Of a DNA stretch of 56,749 nucleotides, positions 35,863 through 44,552 are shown one piece after another. Origin of the DNA: Hyphomicrobiales bacterium (GTDB lineage: Bacteria; Pseudomonadota; Alphaproteobacteria; Rhizobiales; Xanthobacteraceae); contig JAFKKL010000008.1 in assembly GCA_017305595.1 (NCBI GenBank), forward strand, positions 1 to 56,749, written 5' to 3'. The stretch's first letter is position 1. The number at the start of each line of letters is the position of its first letter. Both the position numbers and the translations under genes were made by a program. The notes beneath the pieces are model-generated. The model did no database searches and was not told the origin of the DNA. It saw only the letters and a list, made by a program, of their open reading frames with translations.

Positions 35863-36789
35863 ATGAGCGACAGCAACATCAACGAAGACGTTCCGTTCAA
35901 TCGCGACTTTCCGCTCAAACCAGGTGTCGTCGAGGAGGTCATGCCCGGCGTGCGTCGCGTGTTGTGCGGCAACCCGTCGCCGTTCACCTTTACCGGCACG
36001 GTGAGTTACATCGTCGGCCGCGGCAAGGTTGCGATCATTGATCCCGGTCCCGATAACGCCGCGCATGCGCAGGCGCTGCTCGATGCCGTGAAAGGCGAGA
36101 CGGTCACGCATATCGTCGTCACGCACACCCACATCGATCATTCGCCGAACACGCCGCGCATCAAGGCCGCGACCGGCGCGCCGGTCTATGCCGAGGGTGT
36201 GCATCGCGCCTCAAGGCCGCGCTACGAGAGCGAGAAGCACAATCCGGAATCCGGCGCCGACCGTGATTTCAAGCCTGATATCACGGTGCGCGACGGCGAC
36301 GTCATCGAAGGCGACGGTTGGCGTCTCGAAGCGGTGGCGACGCCGGGCCATACCGCCAATCACATGGCGTTCGCGTGGCCGGAGCGTGAGTTGATGTTCA
36401 TCGGCGATCACGTCATGGGCTGGTCGACGTCCATTGTCGCGCCGCCGGACGGCTCGATGGTCGATTACATGGCGTCGCTGGAGCGGCTGACGCAACGCAA
36501 GGAGCATCTGTATTTCTCCGGCCACGGCCCGGAAATTCCGAACGCGCAGAAGTTCGTGCGTTTCCTGATCCGTCACCGCAAGGCGCGCGAGGCGTCGATC
36601 CTGCATCGGCTCGGCAAAAGCGAGGCGGATATCCCGACCATCGTGCGCGCGAGCTACATCGGCATCGATCCGCGCCTGATGAACGCCGCCGGCTATTCGG
36701 TGCTGGCGCATTTGGAAGATCTGGTCGCGCGTGGCGTGGTGGCGACGGACGGCGATCCGGTGATCGGCGGCAGCTACAGGCTGGCATAA
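35863..36789 (+). CDS. MBL-fold metallo-hydrolase (LACTB2/glyoxalase II-like)
   Basis: This 308-residue metallo-beta-lactamase-fold hydrolase has the metal ligands THTHIDH (about residues 90-96), a His in ATPGHTANHMAF, an Asp in FIGDHVMGW, and a His in YFSGHGPEI. The C-terminal 90 residues look like the winged-helix extension found in LACTB2-type members, which hydrolyse RNA or thioesters. Substrate unknown. The frame opens with GTG 35851; ATG 35863 (MSDSNINEDVPFNRDF) is preferred. An 86-bp gap from the Rrf2 operon allows but does not prove co-transcription. Confidence 0.85.
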   Translation: MSDSNINEDVPFNRDFPLKPGVVEEVMPGVRRVLCGNPSPFTFTGTVSYIVGRGKVAIIDPGPDNAAHAQALLDAVKGETVTHIVVTHTHIDHSPNTPRIKAATGAPVYAEGVHRASRPRYESEKHNPESGADRDFKPDITVRDGDVIEGDGWRLEAVATPGHTANHMAFAWPERELMFIGDHVMGWSTSIVAPPDGSMVDYMASLERLTQRKEHLYFSGHGPEIPNAQKFVRFLIRHRKAREASILHRLGKSEADIPTIVRASYIGIDPRLMNAAGYSVLAHLEDLVARGVVATDGDPVIGGSYRLA

Positions 36790-36836
36790 GATAGAGCGGA
36801 TAGCCTATCAGCCGTTATTAACGGAAACACCCATCC

Positions 36837-36961
36837 GTCATGCCCGGCCATAGCCGTTTGGAAAACGGCGTCGCTTCCGCTTGCTTACGTGCCGGGCATC
36901 CACGTCTTAACGGCCACTCAGCGAGAAAGACGTGGATGGCCGGGACGAGCCCGGCCATGAC
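36837..36961. repeat. Modular three-hairpin repeat, long-loop form (copy 2)
   Basis: The 125-bp element has GTCAT at 36837 and ATGAC ending at 36961. The stems are TGCCCGGC/GCCGGGCA (36841-36848 and 36891-36898), TCCACGTC/GACGTGGA (36899-36906 and 36929-36936) and TGGCCGGG/CCCGGCCA (36937-36944 and 36950-36957). The first loop holds an inner hairpin GCCGTTT-GGA-AAACGGC. Confidence 0.75.
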
Positions 36962-37001
36962 GCGTTGTTGCTTCTATCTGAACGAAACTTGTTCTCACGC
37001 G

Positions 37002-37859
37002 CTACTTCTTCGTCCCCTTCGCCTGCGCCTTCACTGGCGGCATCGGCGGTTGCGGACGCTTGGCGGGCGCGCTGTTTTCGTCGGAAATCGTATTGAGGTC
37101 GGTGATCAGCTTCGCGATCCGGGCCGCGTTGCTGCCGAGATCGCTTTCGAAATGGCGTGACGATGAGCGGATGTCGATGCGCGAGCCGTCACCGTCCGGC
37201 ACCACGCGGATTGTAACGTCTTCGCGCAGGCCCATGACCGGCGTGCGCGCCACCGCCTCGATGTGACCTTCGCGGCGCGGTGGCTGCGGCGGGCGGGCAT
37301 CGACGATGCGCCACTTGCGTCGCGTGACGAAATGCAGCGTGGCGTCGTAGGCGCGCTGCACCGGCACGTCGAGCTGAACCGGCTCGATATCGGGATAGGC
37401 CTGCCGCTGCTGTTCGGCGGAATAGAGCCCGGCATAGACGGCGGGATTGGTGTCATCGCCGGTGCGCAGCCGCGCCAGCACGTCGAAGCGCGGCGGATTG
37501 ATCGGGTCGGTGGTGACGTCGTAGATCTTCGGCAACTGGCGATACTGGAGCCCGAGATAGGCCGGATAGGCCAGCACCAGCACCGCGATGAACAGCGCCG
37601 CCGCGATGCGGCCCAGCCCGCGCGCACCGGTCTGCCAGATCGCCGCGAAGGCCGCGAACGACACCAGGATTGCCAGCACCGCGCAGAACAGCGCGCCGGC
37701 GAAGGTCGCGAGCGCCGGCCGCACTTCGAGGAAACCGAAGCGCACCACGATGGTCGAAACCACGGCGACCACCGCAGCAAACACCGCGAGCCGTCGCGCC
37801 CAGGTGGCGAGCACGGAATAGGGCTCGGAGAGATAAGCGGCGCGGAACCTGCGGGCCAT
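37002..37859 (-). CDS. DUF1499 membrane-anchored protein
   Basis: This is a 285-residue inner-membrane protein. Three hydrophobic segments occupy about residues 20-120 (LAVFAAVVAVVSTIVVRFGF, then ALATFAGALFCAVLAILVSF and ALFIAVLVLAYPAYLGL). The soluble C-terminal half is a DUF1499 domain, with the KIYDVTTDPINPPRF start and HFVTRRKWRIVD. The last 30 residues are a basic disordered tail. The function of DUF1499 is not established. It is monocistronic, adjacent to the LysR gene on the same strand. Confidence 0.8.
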   Translation of the reverse strand: MARRFRAAYLSEPYSVLATWARRLAVFAAVVAVVSTIVVRFGFLEVRPALATFAGALFCAVLAILVSFAAFAAIWQTGARGLGRIAAALFIAVLVLAYPAYLGLQYRQLPKIYDVTTDPINPPRFDVLARLRTGDDTNPAVYAGLYSAEQQRQAYPDIEPVQLDVPVQRAYDATLHFVTRRKWRIVDARPPQPPRREGHIEAVARTPVMGLREDVTIRVVPDGDGSRIDIRSSSRHFESDLGSNAARIAKLITDLNTISDENSAPAKRPQPPMPPVKAQAKGTKK

Positions 37860-37899
37860 CGGGGCGTCCGGTTGCGGGGAGGGCGGGTGCGCGGATCAC

Positions 37900-38841
37900 C
37901 TACCTTATTTCAGGTGCCGATGAAACGTTGCTTTCGTTGCGCGTCAGCGCGGCGAATTCGGCGGCGAGAAAATCCAGCAGCGCGCGCACCGACGGCAACA
38001 GCCCGCGACGCGACGAGAACACCGCGTGAATAATGCCGGCGCGCGGCCGCCATTGCGGCAACACGTCCACCAGCGCGCCGCTGTCGAGGTCGGTCTGGAT
38101 CACCATGGTCGGAAACTGCCCGACGCCGATGCCTTGGAGCGCCGCGAAACGCAGCGCCACCATGTCCTCGGTGATCAGGCGCGGCGCGTAGGGGATCAGC
38201 GCGGTGGCCTCGTCGGGGCCGTCGAGGCACCACTCGTGGCGCTGATGCGGCGGTCCCCAGCCGATGGAGGGCAGCGCGGCAAGATCGGCGGGAACCAGCG
38301 TGCGGTTGAGGCCCTTGAGCAGTGCCGGGCTCGCCACCAGCCGCTGGGTGCTGTCGGCCAGCACCCGCATCACCAGATCGTTGTCCTCCAGCGGCGGAAA
38401 GCGCACCCGCAGCGCGATGTCGATGCCTTCGGCGATCACGTCGACGCGGCGCGGCGTGCTCTCCAGATGCACCTCGACATCCGGGCACTCGGCCATGAAG
38501 CGGGCCACCATCTCGCCGACCTGGAAATACAGCAGCGGCGGCGGGCAGCTCACGCGCACCACGCCCTGCGGCTTGGTGCGCGAGCGCTCGATCAGTTCGT
38601 CCGCCGCCTTGGCCTCCACCAGCATGGCGACGCAATGGCGGTAATAGTCCTGCCCGATCTCGGTGACGCTAAAACGTCGGGTCGAGCGCTGGATCAGCCG
38701 CACCCCCAGCCGCTCCTCTAAGAGCGCGATGCGGCGGCTCAGCCGCGAGCGTGGCATCCCCAGCGCGCGGGCGGCGGCGGCGAAACCGCCGTGATCGACC
38801 ACCTCGACGAAATAATAGAGGTCGTTGAGGTCCTGCATCAT
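37900..38841 (-). CDS. LysR-family transcriptional regulator
   Basis: This is a 313-residue regulator. The winged helix-turn-helix (YFVEVVDHGGFAAAARALG, then SRLSRRIALLEERLGVRL) is followed by the effector-binding domain. It is divergent from the pirin gene, with a 117-bp intergenic region containing the dyad TGTC-N10-GACA (38842-38859) right at the regulator's start. By family rule it probably controls the pirin operon and itself. Other LysR-pirin-hydrolase clusters are known in relatives. The start is MMQDLNDLYYF at 38841; the longer frame (to 39963) runs antisense through pirin and is spurious. Confidence 0.9.
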   Translation of the reverse strand: MMQDLNDLYYFVEVVDHGGFAAAARALGMPRSRLSRRIALLEERLGVRLIQRSTRRFSVTEIGQDYYRHCVAMLVEAKAADELIERSRTKPQGVVRVSCPPPLLYFQVGEMVARFMAECPDVEVHLESTPRRVDVIAEGIDIALRVRFPPLEDNDLVMRVLADSTQRLVASPALLKGLNRTLVPADLAALPSIGWGPPHQRHEWCLDGPDEATALIPYAPRLITEDMVALRFAALQGIGVGQFPTMVIQTDLDSGALVDVLPQWRPRAGIIHAVFSSRRGLLPSVRALLDFLAAEFAALTRNESNVSSAPEIR

Positions 38842-38859
38842 TGTCTCATCAGTAGGACA
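38842..38859. promoter_or_regulatory. Candidate LysR-type operator dyad
   Basis: TGTC (38842-38845) and GACA (38856-38859), separated by 10 bp, lie directly against the LysR start codon in the LysR/pirin divergent intergenic region. The position fits an autoregulatory LysR site, but the arms are only 4 bp long. Confidence 0.4.
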
Positions 38860-38958
38860 GTGAGGCGCGATATTGCCAGCTACCGGACTGTTTGTCTCGC
38901 TCATATCCTCCTTGGCAACACAGCGGCCGAACCCGGCCGCGCCAAAGGAGATACGATC

Positions 38959-39840
38959 ATGCGCAAGGTTCTCGGTGTTTTCAGCGGCCCCCGGCCGCAT
39001 TGGGTCGGCGACGGCTTCCCGGTCCGCTCGCTGTTCTCCCACGCCAGCCACGGCGATCACGTCAGCCCGTTCCTGCTGCTCGACTATGCCGGCCCGGCCG
39101 ACTTCACCCCCACCGACAAGCCGCGGGGCGTCGGCGTGCATCCGCACTGCGGCTTCGAGACCGTCACCATCGTCTATCAGGGCGAGGTCGAGCACCGCGA
39201 CTCCACCGGCAACGGCGGCCTGATCGGGCCGGGCGACGTGCAGTGGATGACGGCGGCCTCGGGCATCCTGCACGAGGAGTTCCACTCGCGCGCCTTCACC
39301 AAGAAAGGCGGCACGCTGGAAATGGTGCAGCTCTGGGTCAACCTGCCTGCGAAGGACAAGAATGCCGACGCCGGCTACCAGACCCTGCTCAACGCCGACA
39401 TTCCGGTAGTCGATCTGCCGGAGGGCGCCGGCAAGCTGCGGGTGATCGCGGGTGAGTTCGACGGCCGCAAAGGCCCGGCGAAGACGTTCACGCCGATCGA
39501 CATCTACGACGTGAAGCTCAGCCGCAACGGCGTTGCGACGCTGAACCCGGCGGAGGGACGCACCGTCGCGGTGGTGGTGCTCAAGGGCACGGTGCTGGTC
39601 AACGGCAGCGAGATCGCCCGCGAGGCGCAGTTCGCGCTGCTCGACCGCAGCGGCGGCGAGGTGACCATCGAGGCCAATGGCGAGGCGTCGGTGCTGATCC
39701 TCTCCGGCGAGCCGATCGACGAGCCGGTGGTGATGCACGGCCCGTTCGTCATGAACAGCGTCGATGAGATCCGCCAGGCCATGGTCGATTTCCAGAGTGG
39801 CCGCTTCGGCAATCTGGAGCCGGTCACGGCGGACGCCTGA
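38959..39840 (+). CDS. Pirin-family protein
   Basis: This 293-residue bicupin protein carries the metal-binding pirin signature GVGVHPHCGFETVTIVYQGE (His-x-His and Glu, about residues 54-73). Bacterial pirins are reported as quercetinases or as regulators of metabolic enzymes; which applies here is not known. The second cupin (about 200-290) lacks the metal ligands, as usual. The start is MRKVLGVFSGPRPHWVGDG at 38959 with AAAGGAGATA 5 nt upstream. Divergent from LysR and followed by two isochorismatase-like genes. Confidence 0.9.
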   Translation: MRKVLGVFSGPRPHWVGDGFPVRSLFSHASHGDHVSPFLLLDYAGPADFTPTDKPRGVGVHPHCGFETVTIVYQGEVEHRDSTGNGGLIGPGDVQWMTAASGILHEEFHSRAFTKKGGTLEMVQLWVNLPAKDKNADAGYQTLLNADIPVVDLPEGAGKLRVIAGEFDGRKGPAKTFTPIDIYDVKLSRNGVATLNPAEGRTVAVVVLKGTVLVNGSEIAREAQFALLDRSGGEVTIEANGEASVLILSGEPIDEPVVMHGPFVMNSVDEIRQAMVDFQSGRFGNLEPVTADA

Positions 39841-39853
39841 CGAGAAACGATGT

Positions 39854-39883
39854 GGGCACGATCCGGTTAAACGGATCGTGCCC
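39854..39883. other. 12-bp hairpin downstream of pirin
   Basis: GGGCACGATCCG (39854-39865) and CGGATCGTGCCC (39872-39883) form a perfect stem with loop GTTAAA. No T-run follows. It is a Rho-independent-like stem or an mRNA stabiliser or processing site at the boundary between pirin and the first hydrolase gene. Confidence 0.6.
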
Positions 39884-39983
39884 GGTCGTGAAGATCGGTG
39901 CCGGCATCGCTCGCCCCGCCGCCGAAGGTCACCTGACCTCTTTGTAGAGGCTGGCGAGCACAACCCGAAGAAAGGGAATAGCC

Positions 39984-40625
39984 ATGAGCAGCGAAGCCGT
40001 TCGCGATCCGGTCAAGGATCATCTTCTCACGCCGCAGAATTCGACGTTCATTATCATCGATTATCAGCCCGTCCAGGTGAACTCGATTGCCTCGATGGAT
40101 CGGCAACTGTTGGTCAACAATATCACTGGCGCGGCCAGGGCGGCTGTGGCCTACGGGCTGCCGATCATTCACTCGACGGTCAATGTGAAGACCGGGCTGA
40201 ACAAGCCGCCGATCCCGACGATCCGCAAGGTGCTCAAGGATTTTCCGACCTACGATCGCACCACGATCAACTCGTGGGAAGATGTCGAATTCCGCAAAGC
40301 CGTGGAGGCGACAGGACGCAAGAAGCTGATCATGACGGCGCTCTGGACGGAAGCGTGCCTGACGTTTCCCGCACTTGATGCCTTGAAGGAAGGTTATGAG
40401 GTCTACGTTCCGGTCGACGCGGTCGGCGGCACGTCGGTTGCCGCGCATGATGCGGCGCTGCGCCGTGTCGAACAGGCCGGTGCAAAGCTGATCAGCGTGC
40501 CGCAACTGTTCTGCGAATTGCAGCGTGACTGGAAGCGCAGCGAAACCGTTCCGGCCTTCATGAACCTGTTTATCGAAACCGGCGGCACCGCGGGAATCCA
40601 GTTCTCTTACGACAAAGCCGAATAA
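39984..40625 (+). CDS. Isochorismatase-like cysteine hydrolase (YcaC-related)
   Basis: This is a 213-residue cysteine hydrolase. The expected nucleophile is Cys in TALWTEACLTFPAL, and the acid Asp is in FIIIDYQPVQV. The position of the usual catalytic Lys aligns with Arg (YDRTTINSW) rather than Lys, so the enzyme may have altered chemistry. The family hydrolyses amides, carbamates or isochorismate; the substrate here is unknown. Start ATG 39984 follows AAAGGGAATAG. It is 144 bp after pirin and 133 bp before a second family member that shares about one third of its residues by rough alignment. Confidence 0.83.
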   Translation: MSSEAVRDPVKDHLLTPQNSTFIIIDYQPVQVNSIASMDRQLLVNNITGAARAAVAYGLPIIHSTVNVKTGLNKPPIPTIRKVLKDFPTYDRTTINSWEDVEFRKAVEATGRKKLIMTALWTEACLTFPALDALKEGYEVYVPVDAVGGTSVAAHDAALRRVEQAGAKLISVPQLFCELQRDWKRSETVPAFMNLFIETGGTAGIQFSYDKAE

Positions 40626-40681
40626 GGCGAAGCGTCGCGCTTGTCCGCGGGCACGACGCAAATGCCAAGAGCACACACAAC

Positions 40682-40707
40682 GCGGGAGATGGATATCTAT
40701 CTCCCGC
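40682..40707. other. Hairpin between the two isochorismatase-like genes
   Basis: GCGGGAGAT (40682-40690) pairs with ATCTCCCGC (40699-40707) with loop GGATATCT. It lies 56 nt after the first hydrolase stop and 51 nt before the next gene's start. No T-run is seen. Confidence 0.55.
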
Positions 40708-40757
40708 ATCTCACGCCCCAGCCACTCCCCACACATTCATCGACATGGAGCGCAGCC

Positions 40758-41447
40758 ATGACTGCCATGAGCACGATTGCGAATTTCAACGGACAGAAAC
40801 CGATCATCGATCCGAATAACGCAGCGCTGCTGCTGATCGATCATCAAAGCGGATTATTCCAGACCATCGGCGACATGCCGATGCCGGTGCTGCGCAATCA
40901 CGCCGCGGCGCTGGCCAAAATGGCGTCGCTTTCAAAACTGCCGGTGATCACCACGGCCTCGGTGCCGCAAGGCCCGAATGGTCCGCTGATTCCGGAGATT
41001 CACGCCAACGCGCCGCACGCGACCTACGTTGCGCGCAAGGGCGAGATCAATGCATGGGACAATCCCGATTTCGTCGCGGCGGTGAAGGCGACCGGGCGCA
41101 AGCAATTGATCATCGCCGGCACCATCACCAGCGTCTGCATGGCGTTTCCGGCGATCGCAGCGGTGCAGGACGGCTACCAGGTCTTCGCGGTGGTCGATGC
41201 CTCCGGCACCTATTCGAAGATGGCGCAGGAGATCACGCTGGCGCGCATCGTGCAGGCGGGCGTGGTGCCGATGGATACCGCGGCGGTGGCGTCGGAATTG
41301 CAGCGCACCTGGAGTCGCACCGACGCGCAGGAATGGGCCAATGTCTACGCCAAAATTTTCCCGGCCTATCAACTGCTGATCGAAAGCTACCTGAAGGCGC
41401 AGGACGTCGAGAAAAACCACGAACAACTCGACTCGCAGCGGGCTTGA
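40758..41447 (+). CDS. YcaC-family isochorismatase-like hydrolase
   Basis: This is a 229-residue cysteine hydrolase, closely resembling E. coli YcaC: LLLIDHQSGLF with the acid Asp, RKGEINAWDNPDFV with a Lys, and IAGTITSVCMAFPAIAA with the nucleophile Cys. The Asp-Lys-Cys triad is complete, unlike the upstream gene. YcaC is a multimeric ring protein whose substrate is not established. ATG 40758 has GGAG 7 nt upstream. It is the last gene of the pirin cluster and converges on the GGDEF gene. Confidence 0.85.
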   Translation: MTAMSTIANFNGQKPIIDPNNAALLLIDHQSGLFQTIGDMPMPVLRNHAAALAKMASLSKLPVITTASVPQGPNGPLIPEIHANAPHATYVARKGEINAWDNPDFVAAVKATGRKQLIIAGTITSVCMAFPAIAAVQDGYQVFAVVDASGTYSKMAQEITLARIVQAGVVPMDTAAVASELQRTWSRTDAQEWANVYAKIFPAYQLLIESYLKAQDVEKNHEQLDSQRA

Positions 41448-41495
41448 GTAATGCAGCCGTGGCGGTCGTAGAGGTCGCCGTGGCCAAGCTCGAAA

Positions 41496-42725
41496 CTATC
41501 CGGTTCTCGCCTGCTTCACCGGCGGTAGTCCGCCCGTTGTCTCGACGAGATTGAGATTGCGACGATTGGGGCGCGGTGCCAGCAGTCCGTCGAGGCTGAT
41601 GCCGTCGCGTCCTTGCGACTTGGTGATGTAGAGCGCGCGATCGGCGCGCTCCAGCGTGTCGCCATTCGGCGCGTGACGGTGCCACGACGATACGCCGATG
41701 CTCGACGTGAGGCGGATCGTGTGGCCGCGCCAGTGCAGCGGTTGACCTCGGATCGATGCGGTCAGGTCGGAGGCGATGGTGCCGGCGATGGCGTCCCGGG
41801 TTTCCGGCAGCACCACACAGAATTCGTCGCCGGCGAGACGCGCGACGAGATCATTATCGCGCGCGTGACGGCGCAGCACGCCGGCGAAATGGCGCAGCGC
41901 CTGATCGCCGGCCGCGTGGCCGTAGGTGTCGTTGAGCGTCTTGAAGTTGTCGAGATCGATCATCAGCAGCGCGAACGGACGGCCGGTCTTGTGCGAGCGC
42001 GCTTCTTCCTCGGCGATGCGCTCCATCAGGCGGCGACGGTTGGGAAGCCCGGTCAGTTCATCCTCGACGGCCAGCGCTTCGACCTCGCCGCGCAGGCGGT
42101 CGATGGTCATCACCGCGAAACCGAAATTCCACAACACACCGCTGAAGATCACGCAGAGCAGCACCGAGGTCTCGATGAACAGATAGGCCTCGCGCGTGAT
42201 GACGGCGTTCATCAGCGCGATGTTGTACGCCGATTCCACAACGTGGCCGGCGACGCCGATGATCATGGCGATGGCGGCGATCCATGCACCGAGCTGGCGC
42301 CGTTCCGGCCGCAACAGCAAGATCACGCCGAGGATCATCGGGATCGATTGCGCGGTGGCATAGACCAGATTGCGGCCGTGACCGTTCTTGAACACGATCA
42401 TGAGGACGGCGAGGCTGATGGCGGTGATGATCGCGCTGACGATCCAGCCGCCGGTCTTGCCGTAGAAATAACGGATGCCGATCCAGAACAGGCAGAAGCC
42501 ATAGATCACCAGTCCGTTGCCGAGCACGGCGGCAAGGATCGGGCCGCTGCCGTCGCCATGCAGCGCCAGCACCGCGCCGCCGGTCATGGTCATCAGGCAC
42601 GCGCCGAGCCAGATGCGCGCGGCGACGAACGAGCGATAGCTGTAGGCGACCGACGCCCAGATCACGGCGACGGTCAGTGAGTTCAGCAGGATGACGATGT
42701 AAAGCGTGAGAAAGTCGAGAGCCAT
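41496..42725 (-). CDS. Membrane-bound diguanylate cyclase (GGDEF protein)
   Basis: This is a 409-residue inner-membrane c-di-GMP synthase. The N-terminal 210 residues contain about six hydrophobic segments (for example LAVLMIVFKNGHGRN sits beside one), a membrane sensor without a recognised domain name. The GGDEF domain starts DELTGLPNRRRL and has the active-site variant AGDEF, usually still active. An RDND inhibitory I-site lies five residues upstream, giving product feedback. GTG 42728 or ATG 42725 is the start; the ATG is used here. Signals and targets are unknown. Confidence 0.88.
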   Translation of the reverse strand: MALDFLTLYIVILLNSLTVAVIWASVAYSYRSFVAARIWLGACLMTMTGGAVLALHGDGSGPILAAVLGNGLVIYGFCLFWIGIRYFYGKTGGWIVSAIITAISLAVLMIVFKNGHGRNLVYATAQSIPMILGVILLLRPERRQLGAWIAAIAMIIGVAGHVVESAYNIALMNAVITREAYLFIETSVLLCVIFSGVLWNFGFAVMTIDRLRGEVEALAVEDELTGLPNRRRLMERIAEEEARSHKTGRPFALLMIDLDNFKTLNDTYGHAAGDQALRHFAGVLRRHARDNDLVARLAGDEFCVVLPETRDAIAGTIASDLTASIRGQPLHWRGHTIRLTSSIGVSSWHRHAPNGDTLERADRALYITKSQGRDGISLDGLLAPRPNRRNLNLVETTGGLPPVKQARTG

Positions 42726-42868
42726 CACGGGTCCGTTGGAGTGCAGCCCTGCAATAGCCGGGCTGCCTCAAGACTCGTTCAAGGCATTCGCTCGAATGGC
42801 GCGGATTAGTTTGATGATCCGCTAACCATCAGTGGCGCGGCGGCCACAGGGACCGCCGCGCCGGATGT

Positions 42869-44497
42869 TTACGCCGCCGCGGTCGGCAGCGTGTAATCCT
42901 TGAACTGGTCGCGCAGCGACGTCTTCAGGATCTTGCCGGTGGCGGTGTGCGGGATGGCATTCACGAAGGCGACGTCGTCGGGCATCCACCACTTGGCGAT
43001 CTTGCCGTCCATATAGGTGAGGATGTCCTCGCGGGTGGCGGTCTGGCCGTCCTTGAGCTGGACGATCAGCAGCGGCCGCTCGTCCCACTTCGGATGATAG
43101 ACGCCGATCACCGCTGCTTCCGCCACCTTCGGGTGGCCGACCGCGAGGTTTTCCAGATCGATCGACGAAATCCATTCGCCGCCGGACTTGATGACGTCCT
43201 TCGAGCGATCGGTGATGCGCATGTAACCATGCTCGTTCATGGTCGCGACATCGCCGGTGTCGAAGTAGCCGTTCTCGTCGAGGATGTTGGTGTCGACGCG
43301 ATAGTACGAACCGGAGATCGCCGGGCCCTTCACCTTGAGGCGGCCGAAGGTCTTGCCGTCCCACGGCAGTTCCTTGCCGGCGTCGTCGGTGATCTTCATC
43401 TCGACCATGAACGGCGGATAGCCCTGCATTTGCAGCACGTCGAGCTTGTCCTCGCCGGTGAGGTGCGCGTACGGCGCCTGCAGCGCACCGACGGTGCCGA
43501 GCGGCGACATTTCCGTCATGCCCCAGGCGTGACGAACCTCGACGCCCATGTCGACGAACGCCTTGATCATCGAGCGCGGCATCGCCGAGCCGCCGCAGAT
43601 CACGACCTTGAGGTCGGGCAGCTTGAGCTTGTTCTTCTCCATGTGCTGCAACAGCATCAGCCACACCGTCGGCACGCCTGCGGTGTAGGTGACCTTCTCG
43701 GTGGAGAGCAGTTCGTAGACGGATTCGCCGTCGAGCTTCGGTCCCGGCATCACCAGCTTGGTGCCCATCGCGGGCGCGGAGAACACGATGCCCCAGCTAT
43801 TGGCATGGAACAATGGCACCACCGGGAGCATTGTATCTTTGGATGTCGCGCCGAGCGCGTCGCCGTTGTTGGCGATCAACGAATGCAGCACGTTGGAGCG
43901 ATGCGAGTACAACACGCCTTTCGGATCGCCGGTGGTACCGGACGTGTAGCACATCGCCGCCGCGGTGTTCTCGTCGAACTCCTTCCACTTGAAATTGCCG
44001 TCGACTTCCGCGATCCAGTCCTCGTAGGCGACCGCGTTCTTCAGCGTGGTCTGCGGCATGTGCGCCTTGTCGGTGAGCACGATATAGCGTTCGACGCTGG
44101 ACAGGGTGCCGGCGATCTTCTCCAGCAGCGGCACGAAGGTCAGGTCGGTGATGACGATCCGATCTTGGGCGTGGTTGACGATCCAGGCGATCTGTTCCGG
44201 GAACAGGCGCGGGTTGACGGTGTGGCACACCGCGCCGATGCCCATGATGCCGTACCAGCATTCCATGTGGCGGGCGGTGTTCCAGGCGATGGTGGCGACG
44301 CGGTCGCCGAGCTTGATGCCTTCGCGCTCAAGGCGTTGCGCCACCCGCAGCGATCGGGCACGCATGTCACGGTAATTGGTGCGGACGATGGGGCCTTCGA
44401 CGGATCGGGTAACAATCTCTCGGTCGCCGTGAACCCTGGCCGCATGATCGATGATCCGATGAGTCAGCATAGGCCAGTCTTGCATCAACCCGCGCAT
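42869..44497 (-). CDS. Fatty acyl-CoA synthetase (AMP-binding)
   Basis: This 542-residue ANL-superfamily enzyme activates a fatty or aryl acid via acyl-AMP to acyl-CoA. The P-loop is [20 protein letters not shown] (about 180-199). The hinge/signature motif includes [19 protein letters not shown] and the catalytic Lys lies in [16 protein letters not shown]. The pattern ([17 protein letters not shown]) fits the medium/long-chain group. The start is [20 protein letters not shown] at 44497. It is monocistronic. The acid substrate cannot be told from sequence. Confidence 0.88.
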   Translation of the reverse strand: MRGLMQDWPMLTHRIIDHAARVHGDREIVTRSVEGPIVRTNYRDMRARSLRVAQRLEREGIKLGDRVATIAWNTARHMECWYGIMGIGAVCHTVNPRLFPEQIAWIVNHAQDRIVITDLTFVPLLEKIAGTLSSVERYIVLTDKAHMPQTTLKNAVAYEDWIAEVDGNFKWKEFDENTAAAMCYTSGTTGDPKGVLYSHRSNVLHSLIANNGDALGATSKDTMLPVVPLFHANSWGIVFSAPAMGTKLVMPGPKLDGESVYELLSTEKVTYTAGVPTVWLMLLQHMEKNKLKLPDLKVVICGGSAMPRSMIKAFVDMGVEVRHAWGMTEMSPLGTVGALQAPYAHLTGEDKLDVLQMQGYPPFMVEMKITDDAGKELPWDGKTFGRLKVKGPAISGSYYRVDTNILDENGYFDTGDVATMNEHGYMRITDRSKDVIKSGGEWISSIDLENLAVGHPKVAEAAVIGVYHPKWDERPLLIVQLKDGQTATREDILTYMDGKIAKWWMPDDVAFVNAIPHTATGKILKTSLRDQFKDYTLPTAAA

Positions 44498-44552
44498 TCG
44501 AATTTCCTCCTGATCGCGTATTCAAGTCTCAATACCCTTGGAAGGGGTTGGC

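Noticed and set aside
38842-39963. Extension of the LysR frame opposite pirin
   Set aside because: The LysR N-terminal helix-turn-helix begins at MMQDLNDLYYF; the upstream extension is the antisense of the pirin gene.
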